A stretch of 64,000 bases of DNA from contig OX621255.1 of the NCBI GenBank assembly GCA_951640165.1, positions 30,354,001-30,418,000 of the forward strand, written 5' to 3'. Source of the DNA: Pseudoips prasinana. Taxonomy: Eukaryota > Arthropoda > Insecta > Lepidoptera > Nolidae. Positions 22,375 through 32,765 of this stretch are shown piece after piece (positions within the stretch are counted from its first letter, which is position 1; every line of letters begins with the position of its first letter). Both the position numbers and the translations under genes were made by a program. Below the pieces are notes generated by a model, which worked only from the letters and a program-made list of their open reading frames with translations, was not told the DNA's origin and did not search any database.

Positions 22375-22780
22375 ACCGGTAGTAGATGAACCTGCTGAGT
22401 TTGTTTCGCTGGGTCTTCTCAGTTGGGGCGCATTGGATCCGGTGGTAGCATTAAAGCGCGACCGTCGTTTTAAATAATATCCGTTATAATAATAATACTG
22501 AATTCTTTACTTAATATAGACGGAAACATTCAGACAATATGTAGTAAAATATAAATTTCAATCATGAAACCTAAACATTATTTCCTTGACAATAACTTAA
22601 TACAGGCTAGCTAAATATCACTACTATTATAAAATAAATTGTATAAATGTTTTAACATTCCGTGTACCTAAATATCTGTAATATGCAACTAGAAATAATA
22701 ACTGTATTACTACAAACATGTGCTGATTATTTACAAGCGCTTTTTTAAAGTCTACGTGAATAAAAACCTTTTTTAGTTTT
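22375..22780 (+). repeat. Repeat L, copy 4
   Basis: Close match to 29-440 over its whole length, ending AAAGTCTACGTGAATAAAAA. It is the best partner for defining the family. Confidence 0.65.
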
Positions 22781-22976
22781 ATTTATTTATTTTAACCAAA
22801 TAAGGCCACGCAGTCGGGAGGCATGGTGCGGAAATCTACCACTCAACTAACTAACAAACGTGGGTACGCGCGGTCCATTTTCGACCACATCTTCACTTAC
22901 CATCAAGTGAGATCGTGGTCAAGCGCAAACCATCCAGCATATAAAAAAACTTGTGTGTACTTATGTACACGCGTTA

Positions 22977-23261
22977 GAAGTTATACTTCTTAATATACAA
23001 CTTGAACATAGTTATCAATTTTCATACCACCTAGAACTAACGTCATGCTGTTATTTTTACGCGCGCATCGTAAAAATTCACTCTCATACCACCTAGAACT
23101 AACTTCATGCTGTTATTTTTACGCGCGCATCGTAAAAATTCACTCTCATACCACCTAGAACTAACTTCATGCTGTTAAATTTTTTGGTGTCGGTGTGCGC
23201 GCGCATCGGAAAAATTCACTCTCATCATTTTTCTCCATCGCGCCAAAAGAAGTATAACTTC
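22977..23261. mobile_element. MITE-D, copy 2
   Basis: Same GAAGTTATACTTCTT / AAGAAGTATAACTTC ends. The internal unit is present about three times in a shorter form (TTTTTACGCGCGCATCGTAA). Confidence 0.65.
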
Positions 23262-23491
23262 AAAACGAACTAATATTAAAACGTGAGTACAATTTGTACG
23301 ATAGTGTAAAAAGCAGTACTGGTATCCAAGTGCATTAACCGTTCTTTGTCGGTAAGTTAATGTATTGAATGGTGTTTCCTTCACCGCTGTAGGACGTGCT
23401 TCGCATAAATTAACATAATCTCAGTGGCTTCTACAATATTGTGAGCTCCAATGTTAAACTAAGGTAGTTTTAACAAATCTATATCATGTTG

Positions 23492-23630
23492 TACAGACGC
23501 CAGCACATCCAGCTATCCCAATCTGGCAAATTTCTTTTATAGATTTTCAACTTTATCACATAAGCATAAGGTTCACTTCCAATTGGGAAAATTTTACAAA
23601 TTGGGGTAGCTTGATGTGCTGGCGTCTGTA
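23492..23630. mobile_element. MITE-B, copy 5
   Basis: TACAGACGCCAGCACATCCA left end, GATGTGCTGGCGTCTGTA right end. Confidence 0.75.
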
Positions 23631-23639
23631 CTTTATTTC

Positions 23640-23885
23640 AGGTTCTAAAAATACCTATTGGCGTGGTTGGCAAAAGCTTGCTTTTCACGTCGGCGTTCGT
23701 GGGTTCGATTTCCGCCCAGGAAAGATATTTGTTGTTGGTCCTGTGTCTGGGTTTAATCATCTATATAAGTATGTATTTACAAAAGAAAAGTAGTATATGT
23801 AGTATATCAGTTATCTGGTTTACATTATACAAGTTCTGCTTAGTTTGGGATCAGATGACCGTGTGTGAATATATCCCAGGATAAT
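23640..23885 (+). mobile_element. SINE-B, plus strand
   Basis: A tRNA-like head (GCGTGGTTGGCAAAAGCTTG, then GTTCGTGGGTTCGATTTCCG as B-box) is followed by a body ending AGTTCTGCTTAGTTTGGGAT and CAGATGACCGTGTGTG. It is the opposite orientation of the copies at 585 and 7,395. Confidence 0.6.
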
Positions 23886-24404
23886 AACACTCGACGAAAT
23901 AGCAGCCCTTGAGAATGGTCCGTGGGGGACTGAAACACGTGTTGGGTATCGTACTGGCGCATGTAATTTGCTTTTTTATATTGTCCTTCTTGCATGTGCA
24001 CATTTTTGCGGGCGGGAGGGCGGTGCAAATTGAATCCCGGCATGATTAAACTCACAATTAGCGGAATTAACACTACATATTGATTTTGTATTTTGATATG
24101 ATTTGATCCCAGGATACTTAATATTATTATATAAAAGCAGAAACTGACTGGCTCATCGGTCTAAGCACAGCTGAAACCGCTGGATCTAGACCCATGAAAT
24201 ATTGCACAATTTTTTTATATAAGTAATAACAATGCAAACGAACAACTGATGGTAAGTGATCACAGCCGCCCATGGACACTCGCAGCACCAAATATTCCTT
24301 TAGTGACGTCGGTGTGCACTAAAAACGGATTTCTGATAATTCAACCACTATGGAGATGAAGGAGCTGAACAAGTTAGACAAAACCAGCTTGTGAAATACG
24401 AATA

Positions 24405-24919
24405 TATATACTATCGGGACTAATCCCTTCCTCTCACCTACCACTGCAACTCCTGTAAGCCAGGCTCAACCGTGGCACACAATGAAATGACACTGAGCGG
24501 TGAGGCTCAGGCATGTCCCGGAGAATCGCTTTAACTGTCTTGGATCCCGCAACGAATTTAATGAGAAAGAAAAAAAAAGTTAGAAAATGAATAGTTCCAC
24601 TTCCCTCCAGAGCAAGCGGGAAACAGAATGATGTAAAGAGCTTATAGCTTCATAAAACGAGAGAATTGCAACTAGAGAAGTCAGCTGCAAAAGCAGCGAG
24701 GATCAATGTATGGTTTCTACCTAAGTGAGCTGTTATATTTGATTTCAATAGTAGGTATGCGCGCTTAAACCTACGGAATTTGTAGGAACAAATTCCGGGT
24801 CTTGTAGCAACAAGGATGTTGCTACAACTGCTACAAGATCCGTATAATAAACTACTCTTTAACATAACACGCACACATCACGCTGATTTTGCCAGAGATC
24901 AAAGTATGTGGTGAGCAGT
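24405..24919 (-). mobile_element. LINE-C, longest copy, with 16-bp target duplication
   Basis: Flanked by TTGTGAAATACGAATA at 24,389-24,404 and 24,920-24,935. The left part (24,417-24,620) is the inverse of the 4.0- and 15.5-kb copies. The right 300 bp extends the family further 5' and holds a 74-codon minus frame (24,874-24,650) that may be the end of ORF2. The inner palindrome TCTTGTAGCAACAAGGATGT / GTTGCTACAACTGCTACAAG is specific to this copy. Confidence 0.75.
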
Positions 24920-24935
24920 TTGTGAAATACGAATA

Positions 24936-25829
24936 ATATTTTATTGACTCCTCATACGATGTAATACTCAGAAGGGTGCCAAAGGAATCCTATGATGAAG
25001 TCTCCGCTTCCCGTTCGTCTGTCTGCCAGCGGGCTAAAGTACACATTTCGATATGGACTGTAATAGTTGGACACACAGTCTGTATTTTTCAATACAAAGT
25101 TGTGTATGGCGGTGCCCATACAATGAACTTTTATTTTTGCTCAATCTTAATAATTACTGTAGTATTTAAACCGTAAAAGGTAAATATTTATTTAAAATTT
25201 TAGAACGAAGTTCCTTATCACGCGTTGCGAAATGGGGCTAGACGGCGAAAATTAAGACGAAAAGTTGTAACGACACTTTTTGCTATAGTAAGCTATTGTA
25301 AGCCGTGCGGCGTGCGCATGATTCTATGTCTGTATCTCTCTCTCTCTCATTGACAGCAAACCAGATATTTTCGTATCGTCTTTCTATTTCGCATAGAACA
25401 GTGTGGTGTCGCGACGATTATTTTTGTTGAGTGAATACAGGTTTTTTGTACATAATAAATAACTTGGTTTCATTCGGGTGTCCCTTGACACCTCTCAAGT
25501 TTTTTTATATTTCATCGGTGGTATGAATCCTTCGTTTGTTGGTCGACACATATATTTAATGTTGATGTGTTACACGTACAAAATGGCTAATAGAGCTCTT
25601 TATGGTATGTCCACTGTTTGTTACACCTTGTACGTATCCGTAACATTATAAAGGAATACAAATTTACTTTCTTACATTTCATTTTCTAGGCATTAAAAAG
25701 ATATGATTTAAAAAACACAATAATAGTCAGGTATTAACGATAAAATATGTATTGATTGGTTTATAAATTATAAGAATAAATATGAATTAAAGTTGCACAT
25801 ATTTCCAAAAGTCCACACTAGCATCCGCT
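24936..25829. other. Gene-free stretch upstream of gene 2's 3' end
   Basis: No gene seen. A block with GTGTCCCTTGACACCTCTCA after an AATAAATAACTT (about 25,455-25,500) could be a decayed LTR end, but no partner or primer-binding site is evident. Confidence 0.3.
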
Positions 25830-26351
25830 TTACTTCTGTCCCAACTTGGCGTTGTATTGGAGAGACCTGAGGATAGCCTCAGGGACGGGTGGTGAAGTTG
25901 GGATGGCATCCCCAGAAGCCCGGAAGCCGTTCTCATCGGCTTCGTAAGTGATAATTACGGGGTATCCTTCAGGGGAAGTGAAAGAGTAGCGTCCTTGAAT
26001 AACGACTGGGGCGACTGGTGGATTGCCTCCAAGCTGACGAGGAGTGCCCTGCGCTTGGGCAGAGATTCCATTGGTAGTCTCCACGGCGTAGTTGAAGCTG
26101 CCATCGGGGCCGATGTCGTTGTCGTAGCGGATGGTGTCAGCAGCTGGGTCACTGCCAGTCACACGGCTCACAGGTTTGATTGGCTGGTAAGCCGCAGCAG
26201 TAGGTGTAGGGACGTAAGGAGCACGGGTGGTAGGGAATGGAGAGTACTGCGGTTGAGCAGGCTGAGGGTTGTAGCGTCCGCTGTTAGGGAACGCTCGGTA
26301 CTGAGCTGTTGCGACTGCTACCACCGTGGCGAGTACAATGAAGAACTTCAT
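25830..26351 (-). CDS. RR-1 cuticular protein, gene 2
   Basis: A 173-residue paralogue of gene 1 with the same signal peptide, Pro/Tyr-rich segment and Rebers-Riddiford chitin-binding domain (G120, G129, Y136, A138, E140, G142, F143). It differs only at the C-terminus: SLQYNAKLGQK in place of SLEYIARFGKK. Past the last dozen codons the 3' sequences are unrelated, while the 500 bp upstream is identical to gene 1 as far as I compared. That points to recent conversion or duplication with a sharp 3' boundary. The role should match gene 1: a secreted chitin-associated cuticle component. Its 3' UTR resembles that of the pseudogene at 32.2-32.8 kb (AAAGTTGCACATATTT, AAAAGTCCACACTAGCATCC). Confidence 0.95.
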   Translation of the reverse strand: MKFFIVLATVVAVATAQYRAFPNSGRYNPQPAQPQYSPFPTTRAPYVPTPTAAAYQPIKPVSRVTGSDPAADTIRYDNDIGPDGSFNYAVETTNGISAQAQGTPRQLGGNPPVAPVVIQGRYSFTSPEGYPVIITYEADENGFRASGDAIPTSPPVPEAILRSLQYNAKLGQK

Positions 26352-26400
26352 CTTGATGCGCCTTGTTATGATAAGATTAGTACCTACGAAGAGCCGTTAA

Positions 26401-26439
26401 GTGACTGATATCTTCCATTGAGATCAATTCGCTTTTATA
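26401..26439 (-). promoter_or_regulatory. Core promoter of RR-1 gene 2
   Basis: Minus strand TATAAAAG (26,432-26,439) and ATCAGTCAC (26,401-26,409), followed upstream by CTTGCGAAAAGATGTG. Nearly identical to gene 1. Confidence 0.85.
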
Positions 26440-26574
26440 CTAAATCAGTGAGAATGTTTCACATCTTTTCGCAAGACGACATTGATATTAGACATATATT
26501 TGATTCATATTCCACTTATAATCTGATCTATACAGTAGCTTTGTTGCTTGAGGTAACGACTACTTTAGGTGTTA

Positions 26575-26800
26575 TAATAATAATAATAATAATGGGAACG
26601 GCACGCATTGTGAGAAGGTTCCTTACTCTGTCGCCCTGACCACCGGCGGCCTAGGGCGTCAAACCTCGCCGCTGGAGGACCTCTATTTTTTTCATATTTA
26701 TTTATATATTATTGTTTTCTTTTTTATTTCAATTTTATAGATATAAATATGTAAAAAATAAGAACTTTAAATAAATAATTTGGAATAATAATAATATCTG
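26575..26800 (+). mobile_element. LINE 3' end
   Basis: After (AAT)n, GTARIVRRFLTLSP and a stop are encoded at 26,594-26,639. This peptide ending and the following CGCCGCTGGAGGACCTCT are a familiar lepidopteran LINE C-terminus and 3' UTR. Confidence 0.5.
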
Positions 26801-27037
26801 GGGACAATGTCACACAGATTATCCTAGCCCCAAACTAAGCAAAGCTTGTACTATGGGTACCAGGCGACCATATACATACTTATATAGATAGATAAATACT
26901 TATATACATAGAAAACATCCATGACTCAGAAACAAATATTCGTGCTCATCACACAAATATTTGCACTTACCGGGATTCGAACCCAGGACCACCAGCTTCG
27001 TAGGCAGGAGCACTACCAACTAGGCTACGGTGATCGT
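26801..27037 (-). mobile_element. SINE-A, copy 5
   Basis: Full length, preceded by AATAATAATAAT (the tail in this orientation), head CTACGGTGATCGT. Confidence 0.8.
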
Positions 27038-27276
27038 AGGTCGTTATAATGATGTCTTTTATGTGAATGGCATAAGCCATGCCTAGCCGGTGAGTCGCCA
27101 GTTACCTTTGCGAAAAAAAAACGAGGATTAGGTACTTTCAGAGCCGGGTTGGTTTGTTTACCGGAGATAGGTAATAGCGACAAAGATCAGGACATAAGCA
27201 TCCGAAGCAGACGTGCAAATCTGCCAAATATAATGCGATCGAAAGAGGAAAACGTGGTGTGTTATATTCATGGTGA

Positions 27277-27640
27277 CTGACTGACCTGTTGGTCTAGCGG
27301 TAGCGTGTTCACCCAGAGTACGAGGTCCTGGGTTCAAATCCCGGGTAAGGCCAAAAATGTGATTCTGGGTCTTTTGTGTAAAAATAAAAATTTCTCAGCA
27401 TCAGCCCGAAGTCTGCGAGTTGGCGGCATTATAACCCCGTGCCTCGGAGAGCACGTAAAGCTGGCCTCCTGTACCTCACCTCTTTCCGGTCATGTCGCTA
27501 GGAGTCCAATCGGATTATGAGAGTGATGGAATAGAAAGTGCCCCTGGGTTTGCGCAGACACTTGTGCACTATACTATGTCCCGCGCAGATGGCTAATCTC
27601 CATTGAGACTGGCCACCGTGGCCGAAATCGGCTAGGAGGA
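27277..27640 (+). mobile_element. SINE-C, longest copy
   Basis: The A-box lies in TTGGTCTAGCGGTAGCG and the B-box in GGGTTCAAATCCCGG. The body (CTGCGAGTTGGCGGCATTAT, GTGCCTCGGAGAGCACG) ends in the block AAGTGCCCCTGG ... ACTTGTGCACTATACTATG. The 5' acceptor strand does not pair with the 3' side, so it is a SINE and not a tRNA gene. Confidence 0.6.
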
Positions 27641-27654
27641 CATTATAAGTGACT

Positions 27655-27755
27655 GATTGTTGATATAGTGATTAGTGACCCTGACTTCTAAGCCAGAGGT
27701 TATAGGTTCGCTCCCCACCCAGTACAAATCTTTGTGTAAACATGAATAATAAAAA
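27655..27755 (+). mobile_element. tRNA-derived SINE head
   Basis: TAGTGATTAGTGACCCTGAC and GGTTATAGGTTCGCTCCCC look like degraded A- and B-boxes. It is the opposite orientation of the 22,205-22,345 head. Confidence 0.45.
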
Positions 27756-27761
27756 ATAAAT

Positions 27762-28133
27762 AAAAAAGGTTTTTATTCACGTAGACTTTAAAAAGCGCTT
27801 GTAAATAGTCAGAACATGTTTGTAGTAATATACTTGTATACATTATTATTTCTAGTAACATAGATATTTAGGTACACATTGTATGAAAACATTTATACAA
27901 TTTATTTTATTATAGCAATGATATTTAGCTAGCTCGTATCAAGCTATTGTCAAGAGATTATGTTTAATTATCTAGTTTAAGTCTAATATTTTTACGACAT
28001 ATTGTCAATGGTTCTGTCTATATTAAGGTATTATTATTATGACAGACCTTGTGTTAATAACGACGGTCGCGCTTTAATGCTACCACCGGATCCAATGCGC
28101 CACAACTGAGAAGACCCAGCGAAACATGACGAG
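27762..28133 (-). repeat. Repeat L, copy 5, minus strand
   Basis: Inverse of 29-440: starts GGTTTTTATTCACGTAGACT and ends CCGGATCCAATGCGCCACAA plus CTGAGAAGACCCAGCG. Confidence 0.65.
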
Positions 28134-28309
28134 TATAGTTCTGTGTATGGGTGTAATTTATCCACATATAAAGAAATATTAACTATGTTTATTTGCCATA
28201 GTACAAGCTCAGTTGGCAGTGTGTTGCTTGTCACAAGATAATTTATTAAAGTAAAACTTCTTTAGCTGGTTTGGGAGGTAATCTGTTGCATACGTTTTTT
28301 TACAAATTT

Positions 28310-28516
28310 TTATTAAAACGACAACGCCCGCATTAGGGAATTTAAGCCTTCTGTCGCGGGGTACTTTACAAACATATAATAGACGGACACAAATTACATC
28401 CAGACTCAGAACAACTATTTATGGGTCACACAAATAGTTGTCCGGCGCGGGACTCGAACCCGCGACACGAAGCGGCGAGGCGATCGACTATCTAAGCCGC
28501 TGCGCCACACGTGCAG
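28310..28516 (-). mobile_element. SINE-D, tRNA-derived, minus strand
   Basis: GCGCGGGACTCGAACCCGCG (B-box complement) and CTAAGCCGCTGCGCCACACG (A-box side) precede GTGCAGTC. The same head recurs at about 40,775-40,861 and in each later duplicated unit. Confidence 0.6.
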
Positions 28517-28649
28517 TCGAAGTTGAGAGAGAGATATACATTAGTGAAGATAGAGAGAGACCATTTTGTATATTACTGTAGGGAAGAATGTGTGCTCGCA
28601 CCTCTCAAGAGAGAGAGGTGCGAGACCTTTTCTTTCTTTTATAGCCCTG

Positions 28650-29485
28650 ATATTTAGCGGTCACCGTAGCCTAAGAAAGCTCTCGACACCAAACAAGTAA
28701 ACGGACCATCTGATATTTAGCGGTCACCGAAGCCTATGAACGCTCTCGACACCGAACAAGTAAACGGACCATCTGATGTTGAACGGTCACCGTAACCTAT
28801 GAAAGCTCTTGACACCAAAAAAGTATACGGACCATCAGATGTTAAGCAGTCACCGTAGCCTATGAACGCTCTCGACACCGAACAAGTAAACGGACCATCT
28901 GATGTTGAACGGTCACCGTAGCCTATGAAAGCTCTTGACACCAAAAAAGTATACGGACCATCAGATGTTAAGCAGTCACCGTAGCCTATGAACGCTCTCG
29001 ACACCGAACAAGTTAAAGGACCACCTGATATTGGGCGGTCACCGTAGCCTATGAAAGCTCTCCACACCACAAAGTTTACGGACTATCAGATGTTAAGCAG
29101 TCACCAAAGCCTCTCCAGCTCTCGACACCAAAAAAAGTATACGGACCATCTGATGTTGAACGGTCACCGTAGCCTATGAAAGGTCTAGACACCAAACAAG
29201 TAAACAGATCCCCTGATGTTGAACGGTCACCGTAGCCTATGAAAGCTCTCGACACCAAACAACTAAACGGATCCCCTGATGTTGAACGGTCACCGTAGCC
29301 TATGAAAGCTCTCGACACCAAACAAGTAAACGGACCCCCTGAGTTTGAACGGTCAACGTAGCCTATGAATGCTCTCGACACCAAACAAGTAAACGGACCA
29401 CCTGATATTGAGCGGTCACCGTAGCCTATGAAAGCTCTCCTCACCAAAAATGTATACGGACTATCAGATGTTAAGCAGTCACATA
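28650..29485. repeat. 63-bp minisatellite, about 13 units
   Basis: Unit like GGTCACCGTAGCCTATGAAA + GCTCTCGACACCAAACAAGT + AAACGGACCATCTGATGTTGAAC; unit starts at 28,661 and 28,724 differ by 63. Units differ by scattered substitutions, and at least two subtypes alternate. As 63 is a multiple of 3, the minus strand stays open as a 21-residue repeat (RAFIGYGDRSTSDGPFTCSVS) in frames of 117 and 209 codons. These lack a signal peptide or homology and I do not call them genes. Confidence 0.75.
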
Positions 29486-29489
29486 TAGA

Positions 29490-29665
29490 TGGGTGACCGC
29501 CAAAGTGGTTTAATTTCTGAGCGTCTCCGTGCTTTGGAAGGCACGTTAAGCTGTTGGTCCCGGTTGTAGCCATTAGGCAACAGTCGTTAAGCCATGTCAG
29601 AGGGCTAATGGGCGGCTTGAACAACTCTGACGCTAGGGTAACCACTGCCCACACGATAAGTAAGT
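29490..29665 (-). mobile_element. SINE-E fragment
   Basis: CGTGCTTTGGAAGGCACGTT and CCATTAGGCAACAGTCGTTA then AGCCATGTCAG. It is the inverse of 10,935-11,030 and a common lepidopteran repeat. It forms the right boundary of the minisatellite. Confidence 0.5.
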
Positions 29666-29724
29666 AAGTAGATAGCTTAAAAAACAAAAAACACACTTTT
29701 AGCACGCACTAAAAATTACTAAAT

Positions 29725-30100
29725 ACTTTTTCCGTATTCCTGACAGCAAACCCTTTCTTTTGATACCCATATCATGGGGGTGCATTTCAAATAGCCTGTT
29801 CGCCATCTTGGATTTAAGACACGTGACTATTTTTTTCGTATTCTTGACAGCAAACCCTTTCTTTTGATACCCATATCATGGGGGTGCATTTCAAACAGCC
29901 AGTCCGCCATCTTGGGGGGGCCGCCATATTGGATTTGTAATGACGTTTCTTAGCTAGTCATGTATTGTCATCAGAACTCAGAGCGTGTGCAAAATTTCAT
30001 CCTAATCGGAGACCGGGAAGTGGGTCGAATTAAGATTTTCTTACATACATAGTTAGTTACAAGTGAAGCTAATAAAAGCGTGTTAAAAATAGTTAAAGTC
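29725..30100 (+). repeat. RTE-like LINE 3' UTR with internal duplication
   Basis: CTGACAGCAAACCCTTTCTT to GGGGGTGCATTTCAAA is duplicated (about 29,740-29,800 and 29,845-29,905). The end (CGGGAAGTGGGTCGAATTAA then AAGTGAAGCTAATAAAAGCG) resembles lepidopteran RTE 3' ends. Confidence 0.45.
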
Positions 30101-30122
30101 AATATAATAATAATAATATATT

Positions 30123-30339
30123 GGGACAATGTCACACAGATCATCCTAGCCCCAAACTAAGCAAAGCTTGTACTATGGGTACCAGGTGACGATATACATA
30201 CTTATATAGATAGATAAATACTTATATACATAGAAAACATCCATGACTCAGAAACAAATATTTGCACTTACCGGGATTCGAACCCAGGACCACCAGCTTC
30301 GTAGGCAGGAGCACTACCAACTAGGCTACGGTGACCGTC
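30123..30339 (-). mobile_element. SINE-A, copy 6 with 22-bp-class deletion
   Basis: Lacks the segment between two CAAATATT repeats, consistent with slippage or recombination between them. Otherwise full length. Confidence 0.8.
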
Positions 30340-30458
30340 AAAATAATATAAGCCTTCATGGTATAATAACAATAAAATAATTTGTATGCTTCCGTATAAT
30401 TTGTACAACAATGTTGTCAGCATTAAAAAAACTTGTGTGTACTTATGTACACGCGTTA

Positions 30459-30688
30459 GAAGTTATACTTCTTAATATACAACTTGAACATAGTTATCAA
30501 TTTTCATACCACCTAGAACTAACTTCATGCTGTTATTTTTACGATGCGCGCGCACATCATAAAAATTCACTCTCATACCACCTAGAACTAACTTCATGCT
30601 GTGAAATTTTTTGGTGTCGGTGTGCGCGCGCATCGTAAAAATTCACCCTCATCATTTTTCTCCATCGCGCCAAAAGAAGTATAACTTC
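30459..30688. mobile_element. MITE-D, copy 3
   Basis: GAAGTTATACTTCTT and AAGAAGTATAACTTC ends with about two internal units. Confidence 0.65.
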
Positions 30689-30779
30689 AATAATCTGCTG
30701 CTTTGTTGGTTGCTAGAGTTGGTCCAACGCGGGAACGACACATTGGGTGATATATTAATATCGTATTTATTAAGGGACG

Positions 30780-30917
30780 TACGGCGCCAGCACATCCAGC
30801 TACCCCAATCTGTCAAATTTCTTTTATAGATTTTCAACTTTATCACACAAGCATAAGGTTCACTTTCAACTGGGGAAATTTGACATATTGGGGTAGCTTG
30901 TTGTGCTGGCGTCTGTA
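30780..30917. mobile_element. MITE-B, copy 6
   Basis: TACGGCGCCAGCACATCCAG left and GTGCTGGCGTCTGTA right. Confidence 0.7.
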
Positions 30918-31075
30918 CATAGGTAGAGCTAGACGATCAGAGTCTGAATGGCGTATACCATGCGTGCTCGATAGCTCGTCACAGATATTTTTGCGTAAAA
31001 CGAAGAATGAGTTTCAGGGTCTGGTACGTTTGACCAGAGATATGCGCGAAAATTGGCACTGCGGAAGTCCCCTAA

Positions 31076-31805
31076 ACCGAAGTGTATGACCGAAAAATTT
31101 TATGTGATTGAAGGAGGAAAAAGTAGTTTATAGGATTCCTAGCAAATGGCATGTCTTCTCTCCTACCCCTCTGGGAAACCGGCGTGGGTCTAGGTATGTC
31201 TGATTAACTTTAAGTATGCCTATAAAATGTTGGATACAGCTTGATCCCGAAACCCCACTTAAGTATTACCTAAACATTATCGCAGAGTCACCTCCTCAAA
31301 ATGATTAATCACATACGAAGGCCAGGTAAAACCATCACAAATACATATCTTCCTATCTTGTAATGTTGACTTTCTAATTCTCCGGTTTTCTACGTACCAT
31401 CCTTCACTCCAAAACAAGACATAATAATAGGTCTTTACCTATGAAATTGCCGTTACCGAAGTGTATGACCGAAAAATTTTATGTGATTGAAGGAGGAAAA
31501 AGTAGTTTATAGGATTCCTAGCAAATGGCATGTCTTCTCTCCTACCCCTCTGGGAAACCGGCGTGGGTCTAGGTATGTCTGATTAACTTTAAGTATGCCT
31601 ATAAAATGTTGGATACAGCTTGATCCCGAAACCCCACTTAAGTATTACCTAAACATTATCGCAGAGTCACCACCTCAAAATGATTAATCACATACGAAGG
31701 CGCAGGTAAAACCATCACAAATACATATCTTCCTATCTTGTAATGTTGACTTTCTAATTCTCCGGTTTTCTACGTACCATCCTTCACTCCAAAACAAGAC
31801 ATAAT
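31076..31805. repeat. Tandem duplication, 379-bp period
   Basis: ACCGAAGTGTATGACCGAAA starts at 31,076 and again at 31,455. About 350 bp is nearly identical (CACCTCCTC versus CACCACCTC; AAGGCCAGG versus AAGGCGCAGG). It contains no credible gene. Confidence 0.8.
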
Positions 31806-31880
31806 ATGTGCCTTATTTCGCTGCACTTAAGATAGCACTGTTCTTCAAAAATTTTCTAAAAGAATCCACACTTCATCATA

Positions 31881-32141
31881 TCAGCCGAAAGACGCCCACT
31901 GCTGGACAAAGGCCTCCCCCAAAGATCTCCATAATTGCCGGTCTTGCGCTACCCGCATCCAGCGATTTCCAGCGACCCGCACAAGATCATCGGTCCATCT
32001 TGTAGGGGGCCTGCCCACGCTGCGTCTTCCGGTTTGTGGTCGCCACTCGAGAACCTTTCTGCCCCAGCGGCCGTCGGCTCTACGAGCTATGTGCCCTGCC
32101 CACTGCCACTTCAGCTTGGCAATTCTTACGGCTATCAACAA
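31881..32141 (-). mobile_element. LINE ORF2 C-terminal fragment
   Basis: The 86-codon frame KWQWAGHIARRADGRWGRKV ... RSVGRPPTRWTDDLVRVAGN ... LWRSLGEAFVQQW is the well-known tail of an endonuclease-type lepidopteran LINE polyprotein. It is 5'-truncated and inactive. Confidence 0.7.
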
Positions 32142-32189
32142 TCCATACTTAATTACTTTTAAATAAAATCAATAAAAGTCAGGCATGCA

Positions 32190-32765
32190 CTATAAAATAT
32201 TTATTGCACTATTAATAGGTAGCAAGAATAAATATGTTTTAAAGTTGCACATATTTACAAAAGTCCATACTAGCATCCGCTTTACTTCCTCTGTCAGTAC
32301 TGTGACGACCTTCTTGGTTGCACACTTTCGTTCGTCCAAACGTTTTAAATAAAGAAATAATTAAAAAGAAATCGTTTGAAAATATTATAACGAAAACAAA
32401 ATTCTTTTCTAACAGTCAGTCTACGACAGAACTCTATAGGGTAGGGAGCCCTGTGAACTGATATAGTAAAAGTGAAGAAAATATATAACGAATTACTTAA
32501 ACTTGAGTATTTTATTTTCAATATTAAAAAGATCCCGAAGACGTCTGGAGTAGCAGAACGTCATAGTACCTAGCGATGAATTCGAGAGACCTGAGGATGG
32601 CCTCAGGGACGGGAGGCGGAGATGGGATGGCGTCCCCAGAAGCCCGGAAGCCGTTCAGTATCAGTTCGTATCCTTCAGGGGTACTAAAAGCGTAACGTCC
32701 TTGGATAACGACAGCGGCGACTGGTGGATTGCCTCCAAGCTGACGAGGAGTACCCTGAACTAATT
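32190..32765 (-). pseudogene. Broken RR-1 cuticular protein gene
   Basis: Minus-strand frame from about 32,760: QGTPRQLGGNPPVAAVVIQG then RYAFSTPEGYELILNGFRAS and GDAIPSPPPVPEAILRSLEF. The 5' half (promoter, signal peptide, Pro-rich region) is absent. About ten codons (the PV..TYEADE segment) are gone, removing the Y-x-A-x-E core of the Rebers-Riddiford motif. Past IARYY the frame runs into unrelated sequence. A second relic at 32,190-32,300 matches the gene 2 3' UTR and last codons (CACATATTTACAAAAGTCCA, TACTAGCATCCGCTTTACTT), so an insertion or rearrangement of about 220 bp splits them. Confidence 0.85.

Noticed and set aside
25440..25520. Solo LTR end
   Set aside because: GTGTCCCTTGACACC after AATAAATAA is suggestive, but I found no matching second LTR, no TG...CA boundaries and no target duplication.
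27285..27352. tRNA gene
   Set aside because: A- and B-boxes are present but the acceptor strands do not pair, and the sequence continues into a SINE body shared with other loci. The same reasoning applies at 12,063, 22,270, 28,440 and 40,775.
28717..29705. Possible repetitive protein gene (117 + 209 codons, minus strand)
   Set aside because: Explained by a 63-bp tandem repeat whose length is a multiple of three. No signal peptide, promoter or homologue visible, and the right end runs into SINE-E. Kept only as a finding to test.
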